Source: Watersipora subatra (Eukaryota; Bryozoa; Gymnolaemata; Cheilostomatida; Watersiporidae). Taken from it: a stretch of 64,000 nt of DNA. Positions 1-56,039 of the stretch are shown in pieces; within the stretch, counting starts at the first letter, position 1, and each line of letters begins with the position of its first letter. A program made the translations under genes and the position numbers. The stretch spans positions 61,102,228 through 61,166,227 of the forward strand of contig NC_088716.1 of the NCBI RefSeq assembly GCF_963576615.1, written 5' to 3'. The notes beneath the pieces were generated by a model. The model did no database searches. It worked only from the letters and a program-made list of their open reading frames with translations, and was not told where the DNA came from.

Positions 1-1476
1 AAACATCGCTTTCTCTCTTTCCGCACTTGGGAAAAAAACGACGTAAAGGCCTCGCTATTATATATACTAGTACCCTGTCAAACTAGTTCGCCATTAGGGA
101 TCGTCAGTTGTGTCGACAAAGCACAGGACATAAGTCGCCGTACAATATAATTCAGAAATACTTAGAGGCGATCTATTGGTGCAGACGTTGGAGTGTCGAT
201 ATACCAAGCTGAATGTCACGAGTTTTAGTCTTGTCAAACGCTATTTTCTATCCTAACCGTGAACCCTGGCGACGGTCGGACACCAGCTCTGATGCACTCG
301 TAATGCGTATAGTAAGGATATATTTTTGTTTTGTCCGAGACATAAGATATTTTGCTATATTTTTCCTTTGCAGAATAGACCTTGCTGTCTAGAAACAATG
401 AAGATAACTGATGTAAAGTGATATTAAAAATGTGCCCTTCCCGTAGCTCATTGTAAATTTTCCATGACCATGAACCATAAACTGGGTGAAATTGAAAAAA
501 GGGAAAACTTTTCGATACAAACCGTTACTACTACAGTTACTGTATAATTGTTAAGTTAAAAAGTCAAGTTCAGTTTTTTCCTTTTGGAAGGGCCAAAGGA
601 GTGAAATTAAGCAAGTATTGGAACGGATTATAAGGCATTTATACGTCTTCTCCTGCTTGTATAACCCAAAATCCTTATAACGTAAATGTTTCTGGAATGG
701 AATGTTTACGCTGTAAAAGCGACTGCTGTAGTTAAGTTCGTAGTTGATTTGATTGATATCTACTGGTGAAATGACAGAAACCTAATAATGCTAGCTTTGT
801 TCACAGATTTTGACAATATAATTGGACAAGCATCGTTGTACTACTATGTTACATGTACATAGCTGAACTTTTTCATGACTATGAGAAAGCTAACAGATTT
901 GCTGATGATTGCATTAAGATGGGGTGTTGCAAGTTGCTTCGGTTTTCTATGTTTTGGTTGAAGATTATGCAATACAACCTCGACCTAATCTTAAAAAGTT
1001 CACCTTATCGATCAACATGTTACAATCGTAATGAGCACATGCATGAAACAGCTGAAATGGCAACAGATTTGAAGAGCAGTAAATAACCAGCAGACCAGTA
1101 CAAGCAACTCTAGCATTCTGTGCGATGAAAATAAAACCAATAAACAAAGGTAAACCAGAAAAGGAGCAGGCAAAAGCGAAATACTGAATATACGGCAGAA
1201 TAAAGATATTATTTTAGCAAAGTTTAAAAGAAAAACTAAACAATTTTTCCAATAATGCCATCAATTTTAGCTGATCACTAATCAGCCAGAGCATGTAAAA
1301 AGACTTCAGACAAAATCAAATGAATAAAAGAAAAAAATGCAAAAACCTTTTTTGTAACACTAAAGCATTAACCATCGTGTATCACTTAAAGTGCCACAGC
1401 CAAAATCACAACAAATCACACAAAACTGGTCACGCTCACTAGAAAGAATGGAGCTTGCCTACTGCTTGATGTGAGA
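1..1476. other. intergenic flank left of PGPEP1
   Basis: No gene is supported here. It contains one copy of a dispersed repeat (345-715, listed separately). An open frame of 77 codons at 853-1086 has no recognisable motif. The part just left of 1477 should include the 3' UTR of the minus-strand peptidase gene, but I see no clean AATAAA on that strand before about position 1130, so its end cannot be placed. Confidence 0.5.
345..715. repeat. dispersed repeat, copy 1
   Basis: This stretch aligns by eye, in the same orientation, with 54105-54465. Both begin with a T-rich run ending in CTTTGCAG followed by ATAGACCTTGCT, and share the later blocks GGGCCAAAG and TATAACATAAA-like (here TATAACGTAAA). 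Identity is interrupted by small indels. No terminal inverted repeats or open frame are evident, so the class is unknown. Confidence 0.5.
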
Positions 1477-2232
1477 CTAATTTTTAGAAGCCATTATATG
1501 CTGCTGTCTTGTTTGTTCCATGACCTCTTCACTTGGTAAAGAAAGTGGATGGTAGAGGTCAAGCTGCTTGAGCATGCATTGAACGGAACACTGTAAAGCA
1601 TGCCCTAGTTCAGAGGACGTATAAGGTTGATCCAGTACGGGAACATGTATGAAGCAGGTGCGGGATTGATCCTGACACAGTGATGCATAATATGTAAAAT
1701 CGCAGAGATACCTTCCGGCATCTTCGGAAGATGTGGCCATCGCGAGGCACCCACTCTGATTCACGTCATCACAGAGTTTAGAAATGTCTAAGCCAGTTTC
1801 AAGACATCGGTCTCCCTCATCAATATTATAACACTGAGATGGTGCTGACTTACCCGCCACATCAGGCATTTTATAGTTGTTGTTGTGTGCTTGCCGTTCA
1901 AATGTGAGCTCACTCGCAATGGAACTGACTCCTACATGGACTACTAACTTAGGCTGCCATTGCTTCCACAACTCGGGTATGATTTTCTGCACGCTTTCAT
2001 ACTCGACTGGAATTTGTTGAGTAACCAAATTAACGTTATGCGCTACGCCCAGTTTTGACAATTCTTTGACTGCCTCCCAGCTAGCATTAATTTTGTGTTC
2101 GCCAAAGGGTCCAAAGCCCGTTACGACTACTGTTATCTTCTCTTTTTTGACACCGGGCATGCTGAGATCAGGGTTAAGCTGTGGGTAGCAACGTTCATCG
2201 CAGTCCTCTTCACTGCTGGAGCTTCCGCTCAT
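1477..2232 (-). CDS. PGPEP1: pyroglutamyl-peptidase I (family C15)
   Basis: Cytosolic cysteine peptidase that removes an N-terminal pyroglutamate from peptides. The reading frame carries the family signature near its start (VVVTGFGPFGEH, then NASW), the glutamate segment VGVSSIASELTFER, the cysteine segment DAGRYLCDFTYY and the histidine segment CFIHVPV. Counting from the start chosen here (251 residues), the catalytic triad is Glu112, Cys177 and His196. The length is somewhat above the roughly 209 residues of the human enzyme because of an acidic, Ser/Glu-rich N-terminal extension and a longer tail. I start at the ATG ending at 2232, because the bases just before it (CCCAACTATACAG) look like a 3' splice site. 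An in-frame ATG at 2268 would add 12 residues. The whole catalytic domain is one uninterrupted exon, unlike the neighbouring genes and unlike vertebrate PGPEP1. All key residues are present. Confidence 0.9.
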   Translation of the reverse strand: MSGSSSSEEDCDERCYPQLNPDLSMPGVKKEKITVVVTGFGPFGEHKINASWEAVKELSKLGVAHNVNLVTQQIPVEYESVQKIIPELWKQWQPKLVVHVGVSSIASELTFERQAHNNNYKMPDVAGKSAPSQCYNIDEGDRCLETGLDISKLCDDVNQSGCLAMATSSEDAGRYLCDFTYYASLCQDQSRTCFIHVPVLDQPYTSSELGHALQCSVQCMLKQLDLYHPLSLPSEEVMEQTRQQHIMASKN

Positions 2233-2268
2233 CTGTATAGTTGGGCAAAACATGTATTTCAGTTGCAA

Positions 2269-10831
<8,563 letters not shown>

Positions 10832-11362
10832 TGGACTCGGAGATTCAGATTCTTACAACGTTATTTCCTGCTATGAAGAATTGGCTGTACATCTCCGTAT
10901 TATCTGTACTAGCAGCCTTTATTTGTACTATTCTTTCTAGAGAGTTTACATAAAATCCCAAAAACAGCACACTTTTTTGCAGTTTGGCTATCATTTTTTA
11001 GCTAATTGAGCCTCTGTTACATGGAATTAGCATATTCAGAATTATCACAAAGTAACTAAACTTCCTGTGTGGTTGGCTAACATTTTGTTCCTATTAATAT
11101 TGTTAACGCTGTACTGTATGATGCAGTTGCTAAAACCGAAAAGCAAAACAAAAAAAAACAAACTGGACTGGTATAATTTTGTGCAAAAAATGTAAAAAGC
11201 TCCTATCTTGATTAAAATATAATATACTAGTGTTTGCTGTTTTAATTAGTAGGGAGTTGTTCTGGTTAGTTTTTCACTGTGGACTTCAGTGTTGTGACAT
11301 TCATGTTTTTTATTTTATCAAATAGCCTTTCATCTTCACAGTACCCTTGAAATTGTCTTTCA

Positions 11363-11368
11363 ATAAAT
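11363..11368 (+). terminator. candidate GABARAP poly(A) signal
   Basis: AATAAA about 530 bases after the GABARAP stop codon. It is the first canonical hexamer I noticed downstream. There is no transcript evidence. Confidence 0.3.
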
Positions 11369-11778
11369 TAGCATTGGTTGCTAGCCATGTTGCACCATTA
11401 TCCTTGTACATGCACTACCATAACACACAAGACGAGCACGCAACGACATGTTGAGCCCCATAACACACAAGACGAGCAAAACCATCTCTAAAAATTTAGC
11501 TGAAAATAAACTACTGCCAGAATCTGTCACAACAATTATATGAAGCTACTCATTAATCATGCTAATCATTACAAAGCTACATGAAAAGTACAGTGAAATG
11601 GTGGATGTTTGAAAGAGGTACAAAATGATAATGTACAGCGGGTTACTGAGAACCTCTCACAGATACCCTTGAAGGGTATTCAAAAATATTAGATATTTGC
11701 GACAATTGAACACGAGTCAGAACACTTTACACAAAGGCAAGTTTAGATTTGGCCAGTGCTTATTGCATTTGTAACATG

Positions 11779-11954
11779 CATGTCTTACATACTGCATGTC
11801 TTACATACTGCATGTCTTACATACTGCATGTCTTACATACTGCATGTCTTACATACTGCATGTCTTACATACTGCATGTCTTACATACTGCATGTCTTAC
11901 ATACTGCATGTCTTACATACTGCATGTCTTACATACTGCATGTCTTACATACTG
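11779..11954. repeat. 16-bp minisatellite, 11 identical copies
   Basis: Eleven consecutive copies of CATGTCTTACATACTG without a substitution, followed by a diverged start of a twelfth (CACGTC). Because 16 is not a multiple of three, all plus-strand frames stay open through it, which explains the overlapping open frames here. It lies between GABARAP and CHD4. Confidence 0.95.
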
Positions 11955-12757
11955 CACGTCAATATAGTTTCAAAGAATGAGGCACCGCAGTATATTTCAG
12001 CAGACCGTGTGCTGACGGTTGGATTATGGGATGCGTTATGTTATACGTATTTATGATTAGAATACAGTTGTTAGCCTTACTGCTGGAGCACAAAATATTT
12101 TATTGAGAGGATATCGTAGTTCAAGAGATGGACTAGAAATGTGTACAATATATTTTACAATAGAGCGAATAACATAGCTGTACAAAAACAATATTTGCTA
12201 TTAAAACAATTAACTGACAAATCATAGACCGGTGAACTCTCACACCAATGGTATCCAGATCAAGATGAAACAGCATTGCTCTCAGCAGTACCCTCTACAA
12301 CAAATGAAAGGTGCATTAAGAAACAGGGATTTATCGGGTTCTTGATGAGAAATAGGTGGCATAGCACGAAGGAGCGATTGTAGCTATGGCAACATCGGTA
12401 TAACAATATAATGAAATATTAGTAAAAAATGGAATTTTTGTCCATCTAACAAAGGCCAAGAATACTAATTTTAGAAATAAACATTTTCATTCAACTACAT
12501 TAGAATTTAAGGACTTGCAAAAACCTCCTTTTATTGTCATGAATGTCAATAAAATGCAATAAATGTTAAAAAACCCATTTATTGATGTCATAATGCATGT
12601 GACATAAGAACCTAGTCCTTCGGTACTTGTTTAACATTGAGTGCCACTTCTTAGCATGTTATACAGCCCCTGCTGTGTGACAAGTTAATGCTATAACTTG
12701 AGTGGTGCTGGTGATGAACCTCGCTGGTCCCTCAATCGGTTCGTGGGTTCTGATTAT

Positions 12758-13100
12758 CAGGATGTTTCAAGATCAAAAGCAAGAAAACTTGATTGCGATT
12801 CATAACGAAAATACATGCAAAATGACGTCAGTAGTTGTGATCATTATGATAGTTGATATCAGCCTATTGCATTAATATTGCAGCATTACGCGTCTGTATT
12901 CTAGTCTCTTCGCAACTATAGATGTCATAATTGAGCTTTCGCTTGATCTGGGAGTTTTACCTGCGATTAAATTTTGTCGATTTTAATCTTGAAACATTCT
13001 GTCAAACAGACCATCTCAAACATCAAAAACAATTGTAAATGATAAAAAATACCGATACATTCTAATAAAATGTACTAAAATTTTATTTAAGGTCATCTTC
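12758..13100. repeat. foldback repeat, copy 1 (truncated left arm)
   Basis: It shares both arms with the more complete copy at 55178-55622: a left block containing TGTTTCAAGAT and AAAACTTGAT, and a right block containing ATCTTGAAACA, CAAATGATAAAAAATACCGA and AAAATTTTAT. The right arm is roughly the reverse complement of the left arm in other copies. Confidence 0.6.
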
Positions 13101-13168
13101 AATGACGTGTGATGTTGCTATTACCAGTGGTTTGCATACATCACCACCAGTCACCATTTCCAGCGATG

Positions 13169-13174
13169 TTTATT
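13169..13174 (-). terminator. candidate CHD4 poly(A) signal
   Basis: AATAAA on the minus strand about 750 bases after the CHD4 stop. It lies close to the foldback repeat and there is no transcript support; another AATAAA lies within that repeat at 13082-13087. Confidence 0.2.
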
Positions 13175-13919
13175 ATCAATTAGTTGCTCAAAAACTGCAA
13201 TGTTTTAAAAAGCTTGAAATGCTGTGCGCTGAAAATTACTGAAGGGGAGAAGTCATATATTTGCTCACATTTGAAACCGTACAATGAAAAATATGTACAT
13301 TGAGGTAATAATAACTAGAGGATTGACTGTGATTAGGTATACAAATTCAATAAACAATAATAAACATAAGCACGCAAACTTGTGTATTAAATACTATGAC
13401 ACACTTCCAAACAGGAGATACTAAAAACAATATTGAGAGGCAATAATGAGAACTAGAGCTTGCAATGAATATATTTGACATTAGATTATTATTAGATGAG
13501 ATATCTTAGCCTTATATGGGATTTGCATAAAATATTAACGCCACCCTTGTGATGAAGACTTCTCAAATTGAGGCTGAGATATGCGCTAGGAATACTAAAC
13601 TGGTAAACTAGAATGGATGAATGACAATACGGAGCAGCTGACAACTGCTCATATTTACCAAGCATTACAAATGCAAAGCTGCTGGAAGACTAAACTTCAT
13701 AGACCATTCTAAGCGGAATCTAACTGAGTGAAATACTGCTCTAACAAAGCCAGAGTAACTCTAATATAATGATACACTGGATTGGCAGGAGCTTGTCTGA
13801 TGCTTCAGAGCATTCGTGCTAGTAGTTAGTCAATACGTAATCGATATAAATTAGAACTATATTCAGAGCCAACATCTAGGCAAACAACGAGCCAACGCGT
13901 TGCCTTTGTCCACCTCTCT

Positions 13920-49059
<35,140 letters not shown>

Positions 49060-50661
49060 TAGCTACAGCGGCTGCCCTAAGAATATTAAAATCTGCTACT
49101 TGCAACAGCGAGCAAATTACACATTCGAACAGTCGCTTTCTTCAACAAAGACTCTCTATATACGCATGCGTAATGTTAATTGCTTTACACGTCATTGTGC
49201 CAAAGATAATTCATGTGTCATTGGCAACATGTACAATCTTTGGTCATGCTTATATTAAGGTTATCCATGTGTAATACATGTATTCCAGGATTGAAATGGT
49301 TTATCTAACATGATTGACAATTGATCAAAGACAATTCATACTGTGCTTTAATTGTTTTGCTGTGACCCTTGTGGACACTATGCACTGCTATACCTCTCTA
49401 TTGCAATTCAATTTAATGCTGGGTATTGCCAGAAGACACACATTTATAAATGTTGGCAAAGATTCTTCTATAGCTCTGCTAATTTCACCCAACAATGAAC
49501 TCTCAGAGTAGAGATATAGGTAGATCTTCAATAATTTATTGTCACAAAAATATTTTAGCATAGTTTTGCTGAATTATGAAATATATAAACTGCTTCCAAA
49601 AGTGTTTCAAACATGCTGTAGTTGTCGTTTCTGTAGGTTTTTAGCAAGCAAAAAATTGATACTTGAGAATTACTTGTGCTATCACTGGCCGTCACCCTAT
49701 ATATGCCTAGTTTGAACGATGCGCACTATTCCGGCAGTCGACGCTGGCCTACCACTGGCCCTTTATTCATTCAAGAAAAGTCTGGGGGTTAGCTTAACTG
49801 GCTATATGGTAACCCAGGTGTGTAACATTACAAACAATACTACATATAGGCCCTTTATTCATTCAAGGAGAGTCAGGAGGTGAACTTAACCAGCTATGTG
49901 CTATATGCTACGCACATATGCTATATGCTACGCACATATGCTATATGTTACGCACATATGCTATCGACTATTTAGCAAAATCAGGGTCAACACTAAACAT
50001 TACAAACCCAGGTGTGTAACATTACAGACAATACCACATATAGCGGTTATGTCTCTGATGTACTTAAATCAAGTACATTGGAGACATAGCTGCTATCTAT
50101 GTGACAAATACGTCATTATGTAGGAGGCAGTATGACATGAATAGTCAGGGTTGAGCATAGCACATAACAAATTATTATGATTGTTTTAAGTATTTCCTAG
50201 CAAATTGTATCCATAACTCAAAACAGAATAAATTGATCGCGATATAGCGTAATCTATCAGACAAAGCCAGTATATATGCAGGTTTTAAGGCACCGTTCCA
50301 GAAGATTTCTTCACGCATGAGGCCTTCGATCTTAGGTAGCAATATGCGAAGACTCGGGTTATGGCGCTAGTTTTTACATAAATTTGTGAGAGCTGACCTG
50401 TCCGCAAGCATTTCGATCATCGATACTTTTACTCATCTTCTGTTATCTTATAAGCCCTGTTTGGTTTAGCTTTCAATTTGGTAGTTGTCTTGCCTTCCTT
50501 CCCTTTCCTTGCACTTACGCCAACTCCTCAAAATTGTGCTGGCAAATCTTTCAATTGTGACTACATACTTTCTCTCAAGTGTCAATTATAAATCTGTATG
50601 TAATCTTGCAGACTTGCAGTATGTCTTGGATGTCAGCGTAATTAATCAACACGTCATAACT
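49060..50661. other. CHD4 upstream region
   Basis: It should hold the 5' UTR and promoter of CHD4; no defined site is visible. At about 49900-49965 there are three to four copies of a 20-bp unit (GCTATATGCTACGCACATAT). Segments near GGCCCTTTATTCATTCAAG (49758 and 49850) and CCCAGGTGTGTAACATTACA (about 49813 and 50009) are each present twice, suggesting a local duplication. Confidence 0.5.
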
Positions 50662-51147
50662 TTAGTGGTAGAGCATTACACTCTATAATATATGTGACCA
50701 TAATCTAGGGATAGAACATTGCACTCTATAATGGATGTGACCATACTCTAGTGATAGAACATAGCACTCTATAATAGATGTGACCTTACTCTAGTGATAG
50801 AACATTGCATTATATAATGGATGTGACCTTACTCTAATGATAGAACATTGCACTCTATAATAGATGTGACCTTACTCTAGTGATAGAACACTGCATTCTA
50901 TAAGAGATGTGACCATACTCTAGTGATAGAACATTGCACTCTATAATAGATGTGACCTTACTCTAGTGATAGAACATTGCATTATATAATGGATGTGACC
51001 TTACTCTAATGATAGAACATTGCACTCTATAATAGATGTGACCTTACTCTAGTGATAGAACACCGCATTCTATAATAGATGTGACCATACTCTAGTGATA
51101 GAACATTGCACTCTATAATAGATGTGACCTTACTCTAGTGATAGAAC
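50662..51147. repeat. 43-bp tandem array, about 11 copies
   Basis: Unit GATGTGACCTTACTCTAGTG followed by ATAGAACATTGCACTCTATAATA-like sequence. Variants CATTATATAATGG, CTCTAATGATAG and CATTCTATAA recur every four units, giving a 172-bp higher-order repeat of two copies. Confidence 0.92.
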
Positions 51148-51629
51148 GGTACAAAAGAATGTTTGGCAAGGTGAATATGTCAGTTCTGTTTTTAAGATTT
51201 CATCTACATTACATTTATAGATACTATTGTTTATTTGCACTGGTATCTCGGCTCGCAGTTCACACCACACTTGTATGATTTGAATCATTTGCATTCAAAA
51301 GTAGGCCTCAACATTCTCTGTGTGTTTAACTACCGATTATCGCATTCACTCGGAGATGTTCAGCGTAATTGTTTTGAGGCATGGCTGAAACATTGTACAA
51401 GTCTGACGAAAACTGATTGCAAAGTAAGTACTGCACAGAACTTGGCCAGTCTTTGCAGTTATGTTTGGGTTTCGCAGTAATTTATGGGCTCTGATTGTAG
51501 GGTGTCCGTGGGCTTACCATTTCAGTGTGACTGCCATGCTTTGAGAGCATACTGCGTAATTGTCTCAAACCCATTGCACTTTGGATGTGGTTAGGCGTGT
51601 AGCTACAGCCTGCATCATGACATTGGGTA

Positions 51630-53188
51630 TCATTGTGCCATCACCTCATGAAGTACATTCTTTATCATAGTCGTCAAAGTAATATTGAGCAGCTCTGGCA
51701 GGAACCTCACAAGGAGTTCTTGGTGTGTTAGTAAGGTGGCTCTTACTTGGCAGTCTCTGCAGTAATCAAGACTGTGTTCACAGAGGCTGGAGCAAAGGCA
51801 AAGTCCAAATATGTGCTGTGCCATTCACTTGTAAATCTGGCTCTAATTCGCACATCGCATTCTCTTTTGGTCTTCTAAACAAGCATGGTGGTGTCTGCAA
51901 ATAGGCAAGTGCCATGTTGGTAATTGCACCACAAACACCTTCTAGTGATTTGGTGCAATTATGCCCATAACTAAATATGACTAAATACTCCATGCTCTTT
52001 GTAGGCAGTTTTATCGATTGCACCATGTTTTTCAGCATAAAAATTGTGTTGTCAACAGCAATTCTTATTGTCTGTGTCAATAAGGTTTCAAGTCAAAAAT
52101 ATTCCATTTTCTCCATAAAGGGTTTCAGCCTTGTATTAATGAGGGGTGACTACCATACTCTTCTGTTATTATGTTCATCTGTTCCTAGCTTGGCATCTTG
52201 ATTTTGACACCAGCAAAGAAGGAAACTTCAGCGGTGACAGTTTGTTTAAACCGAACTTACATTGGTAATCGCGGTTGTTCCACTTTACGAAAATCTTTTG
52301 TGTTTTCTTTTGTAAACTACCAAGTGAGCAAAAGGAGGAGGGTAAGCAAGTTTCAGCAAATAGTTTTTTCGTTCCTAAAGTTTTATCGCTATTTTTATCG
52401 GGGTTACGATCGACAGACACTCACATTTATATACCTATATAGATTACATAAGTTACTGCTTCAAACTAACTCAAACTTATGTCGTTTTTTAACATATTTA
52501 TAAATCATATAAAGTTAGTTATATTTACCATTATGCACGTGTAATAGCACCCATAGCGATTGAAAAACTTATTTCGGTTTTGCCAGTGCTTTATATAAAT
52601 GGCTTCAATAGGCAAGTGTTTATCACAGTTACCTAATAACTTTGTAAATCTTTAGTAAAATCATTGTAAACTGATTATCAATCGTTTGAACTTAACAGCA
52701 GTTTGATTGCAATGGCTATATGACCAAATTTGATGCATTTGTATTACATTGAACGAATAGGACTTTTCGCAAATAATTTGCTGTTACAGAAGTTGTCTAA
52801 CCTTAGTTGGTAATTTTAGAAACTTTCCCAGCTTAAAAATTTTGTGGAAATTTCTGTTCACACGAAGTATTACAACCTCTCTTGGTCTTAAAGCTGACCA
52901 CTTCTGCTTCCCTGGTGACGACAAATAGAACCGGAGAGTAGGAATTCCAAGAGTACCAAAGCTTTTGATGGTTAGACTGAGGCATGCCGAGAATCGTTAA
53001 GATGAGGGTATGTGCCCATATGGTTTGACCGAGGCTGTAACATTCAAGGTCGAGCAACAGGTGCACCTTGCACTAAAGCAAGAATATATATTTTCAGGTG
53101 ACGCGATATGAAGTCTCACACTGCCAGTGCCTGTTGTTCTTGGGGACATTGCTCTTGCAAACTTAGGTTGAGCTTGTCTATATGACAA
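51630..53188 (-). other. unrecognised cysteine-rich open segments
   Basis: Several minus-strand open stretches occur in order: 52997-53188, 52833-53066, 52175-52420, 51778-52080 and 51630-51824. They contain protein-like pieces such as KIFVKWNNRDYQCKFGLNKL, FSYGHNCTKSLEGVC, CELEPDLQVNGTA and HSLDYCRDCQVRATLL, but lie in different frames with no splice pattern I can defend. They could be exons of an unknown gene or a decayed one. Confidence 0.2.
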
Positions 53189-53213
53189 CTGCAGCTGTCA
53201 TATAGACAAGCTC
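53170..53213. repeat. 44-bp near-perfect palindrome
   Basis: GAGCTTGTCTATATGACA, then ACTGCAGC, then TGTCATATAGACAAGCTC. The outer 18 bases pair perfectly and the centre CTGCAG is itself palindromic, leaving one A/C mismatch. Further TATAGACAAGCTCGAC pieces follow to 53260. Confidence 0.9.
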
Positions 53214-54104
53214 GACAAGCTTGCATATAGACAAATCGACATATAGACAAGCTCGACCACTACCACTGGTTGCTCGACTATCTACCACTGGTTGCAGATA
53301 ACTTTGATTTAGCAACTGCCCCTCTTGTATGCTCTCTGATATTGTGAAAGGTATTTTGCTTTGTCTGTCACTAATCTGGCAGCTGTTTTCTCAAGATACT
53401 AGGGGTACCTACTTGAGGTGTTTTAGTAAGCAACAACTTGCGCAACTACGTGATAAGATGTTGAAAATTTCGTTTACTGATTAATGTGTGATGATGGTTG
53501 GTTCGATGTTGAGTTGGTTAGATTTGTGAGCTGGATGTCTTGTACGGGAGTGCAGTAGTTAGTAGCTAGTAGCTAGTAGCAGTAGTTAGTGATGAGGATC
53601 TAGTCTAGCAAGTTTCTTGGTTTTTGATGTTTTTAAGATGGATAGAGGCATAGATGGAGGGTGGTGATGTGAAGGCAATAATTGGAAGAGGGTTAAGATT
53701 ATTGCTATTAGTTTCTGCTGCCGTAGTTGTTACTGTATCAGTTGAAACAAGTCTATAAACAGTTACACTTCCTGTTGTACCATTAACAGTGTACTAGATT
53801 TTTATACCAATGCAGTAGACATTTCTATAACGTAAACCGCTATTCACTGAGAACCTCTATTTACTGAGCGTAAAGACTCAAGAATTTATCTAAAGTTTTT
53901 GAATCGTAATGCGAAAAAAAGTTAATATAATGTGAAGAGGCAGTTGATGGGAGTTCACAAGTTCAATCTGAACAATGAGAGTTCCATTGTTAGCGGTATA
54001 AGGATCACTTGCTTTCTTGCCACCATTGGGAGAGAAGTTGACAAATAGGGCAAGGCATGTGGGGCATCTATTATATAGATCTTTTATTACTTTATTTTAG
54101 CTAT

Positions 54105-54465
54105 ATACAATATTTTAGTTCTTTTTTCTTTGCAGCATAGACCTTGCTATGACGATAAAAAGTGAAGAAAGTTGATTTAAATTGACATTGAAAGTGTCCA
54201 ATCCACTTAACTTGACATAAAGTTACCATAATCATAGACCCTAAAGGCCTAAACCAAGTGTAAGTGATAAGAAAAAAGTTGTTGATACAAAACAATAATA
54301 CTATAGTTACTGTTTGGTCATTAATTAAGAAATTGAATTTAGTTTTTAGGGCCAAAGAGGTGAGTTTGGGAAGATTTTGAAATGGATTAGGTAATTTAAA
54401 TGTATTTTACACTTCGGATAAATTAAAATTCCTATAACATAAACATTATGGTTATATTTACTCTG
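54105..54465. repeat. dispersed repeat, copy 2
   Basis: Partner of 345-715, same orientation (CTTTGCAGCATAGACCTTGC, later GGGCCAAAGAGG, then CTATAACATAAAC). Class unknown. Confidence 0.5.
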
Positions 54466-55177
54466 CAGGAGTGTCTGCTGCATTTCGAAAGCAGAGATGG
54501 ACTCTGCAAGTAGTGACTAGTGGACAAGCGAGAGTGAGCATGGTAAACTGATAATGAAAAGTTGTTTTTAGTTTTGGATAGTCTGACTCCGAATCTCATA
54601 TGTATACAATGTATATTACTACTTGCTCTACGTGTATGTGTGTGAGGTGAATGCAATTTCAATAAGCCAAAGCAAATTGATTAAATACATGAGCCGGCAC
54701 TCAAGCCTGCCCTGTATTGCATAATCGATAGAGCGCCATGCAAGTCTCTCATCCTTCATGAATAAAGTTCTTTCAGAGCATTGGAAGTAGTGAAGATTTA
54801 TTTATCAAAACTTTATTATTTATCAAATTTACTATAGACGACTGCTCACTTACAACTCAGCAGCTCTGATTATCCTAGTGATCCTTAAGATTCACTCTCC
54901 GCAGGGTCTTGGTTAACAGTCTTTCCAATCGTTATAGATCGGATCGTTAGATGATTTGAATGTGCCTACAAGTAATTATCAAGCCACTTCATGCACTTTA
55001 TGAGAGGTACCGCCTCCACTCAACAACAGGAAATAGCCTAATTGGACTAAAAAGTAAAAATTAATGAAATTCCATGTAATAGAACAAATATTTGGTGATA
55101 TTCCACCTGAGATTACAATGGATTGTATGCGCAAATGTTTACACACAAGTACGGCTGTTGGTAGGCTATTAACGATG

Positions 55178-55622
55178 AACCTGCCCAGAATTTTAGTAAA
55201 TTTTATCAGCAAGTGTCGGTATTTTCCTACCATTGGCGGTTGCTTTTGATGTTTGAGGTGATCTGAGTGTCGTCTTAAAGCTGCTTTTTTATGGTTAAAA
55301 TCGACAAAACTTGATCAGTTAAACGATCAGATCAAGTGAAAGTGTGATTACCGATTACCTATAGTTGCAAAGAGACTGACAGAATAGAGACGTGTAAGAC
55401 TGCAACTTGAACGCAATCGCCAAAATCAACAACGATAGCAACTAGTCCGTCATTGTAGCACGTATTTTTCTTCTGAACGTTTCAACTGCGATTAAGTTTT
55501 GCCAATTTTTATCTTGAAACACCTTGACAGACAGATCACCTTGAATGTTAATAACAATCGCAAATGATAAAAAAATACCGATACTTTCTGATTAAATGTA
55601 AAATTTTGTGTAAGTTAATCTT
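55178..55622. repeat. foldback repeat, copy 3 (most complete)
   Basis: The left arm (GTGTCGGTATTTTC, GATGTTTGAGGTGATCTG) and right arm (CAGATCACCTTGAATGTTA, AAAATACCGATACTTTC) are inverted over roughly 150 bases, with a spacer of about 150 bases. No open frame. Presumed non-autonomous foldback/MITE type. Confidence 0.65.
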
Positions 55623-56039
55623 TAAGAACCGAGCTTCTATCCATTTATCAAGATAATTATGAGGTGTGTCAAAGCTACAGTAATTGACAACACAAGAGCA
55701 CCGTAACACACCAAGTACTTGTTTTCTACTTGTCAGGGCTCATCCTATGCCTACCTGTGAGTTCTGCCTAACTTCAAGAGCTGTCTAGAGTGCCCTAGTT
55801 TTTAACTAGCAGCTCTGTTGTGTCGCGATCAGCTACTCAGGGACGGTACCTCTAAATTGGCTCATTATATTTTCCATTTTAGGCAACAATGGGTCTTGTC
55901 TCCACGGTTATTATGAAGTGAGTCTTACATTAATCCACTATTTGTTACAGCAACACGTAAGTAGAATGACTTGTCTCAACTATGGTGGATGATTTACACA
56001 ACCATAGATTTTCATGGTAGCAAATTCATGTAAGCAAAT

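Noticed and set aside
11749-12056. Three plus-strand frames with repeated CLTYCMSYILHVLHT
   Set aside because: They arise from eleven identical 16-bp units read in all frames.
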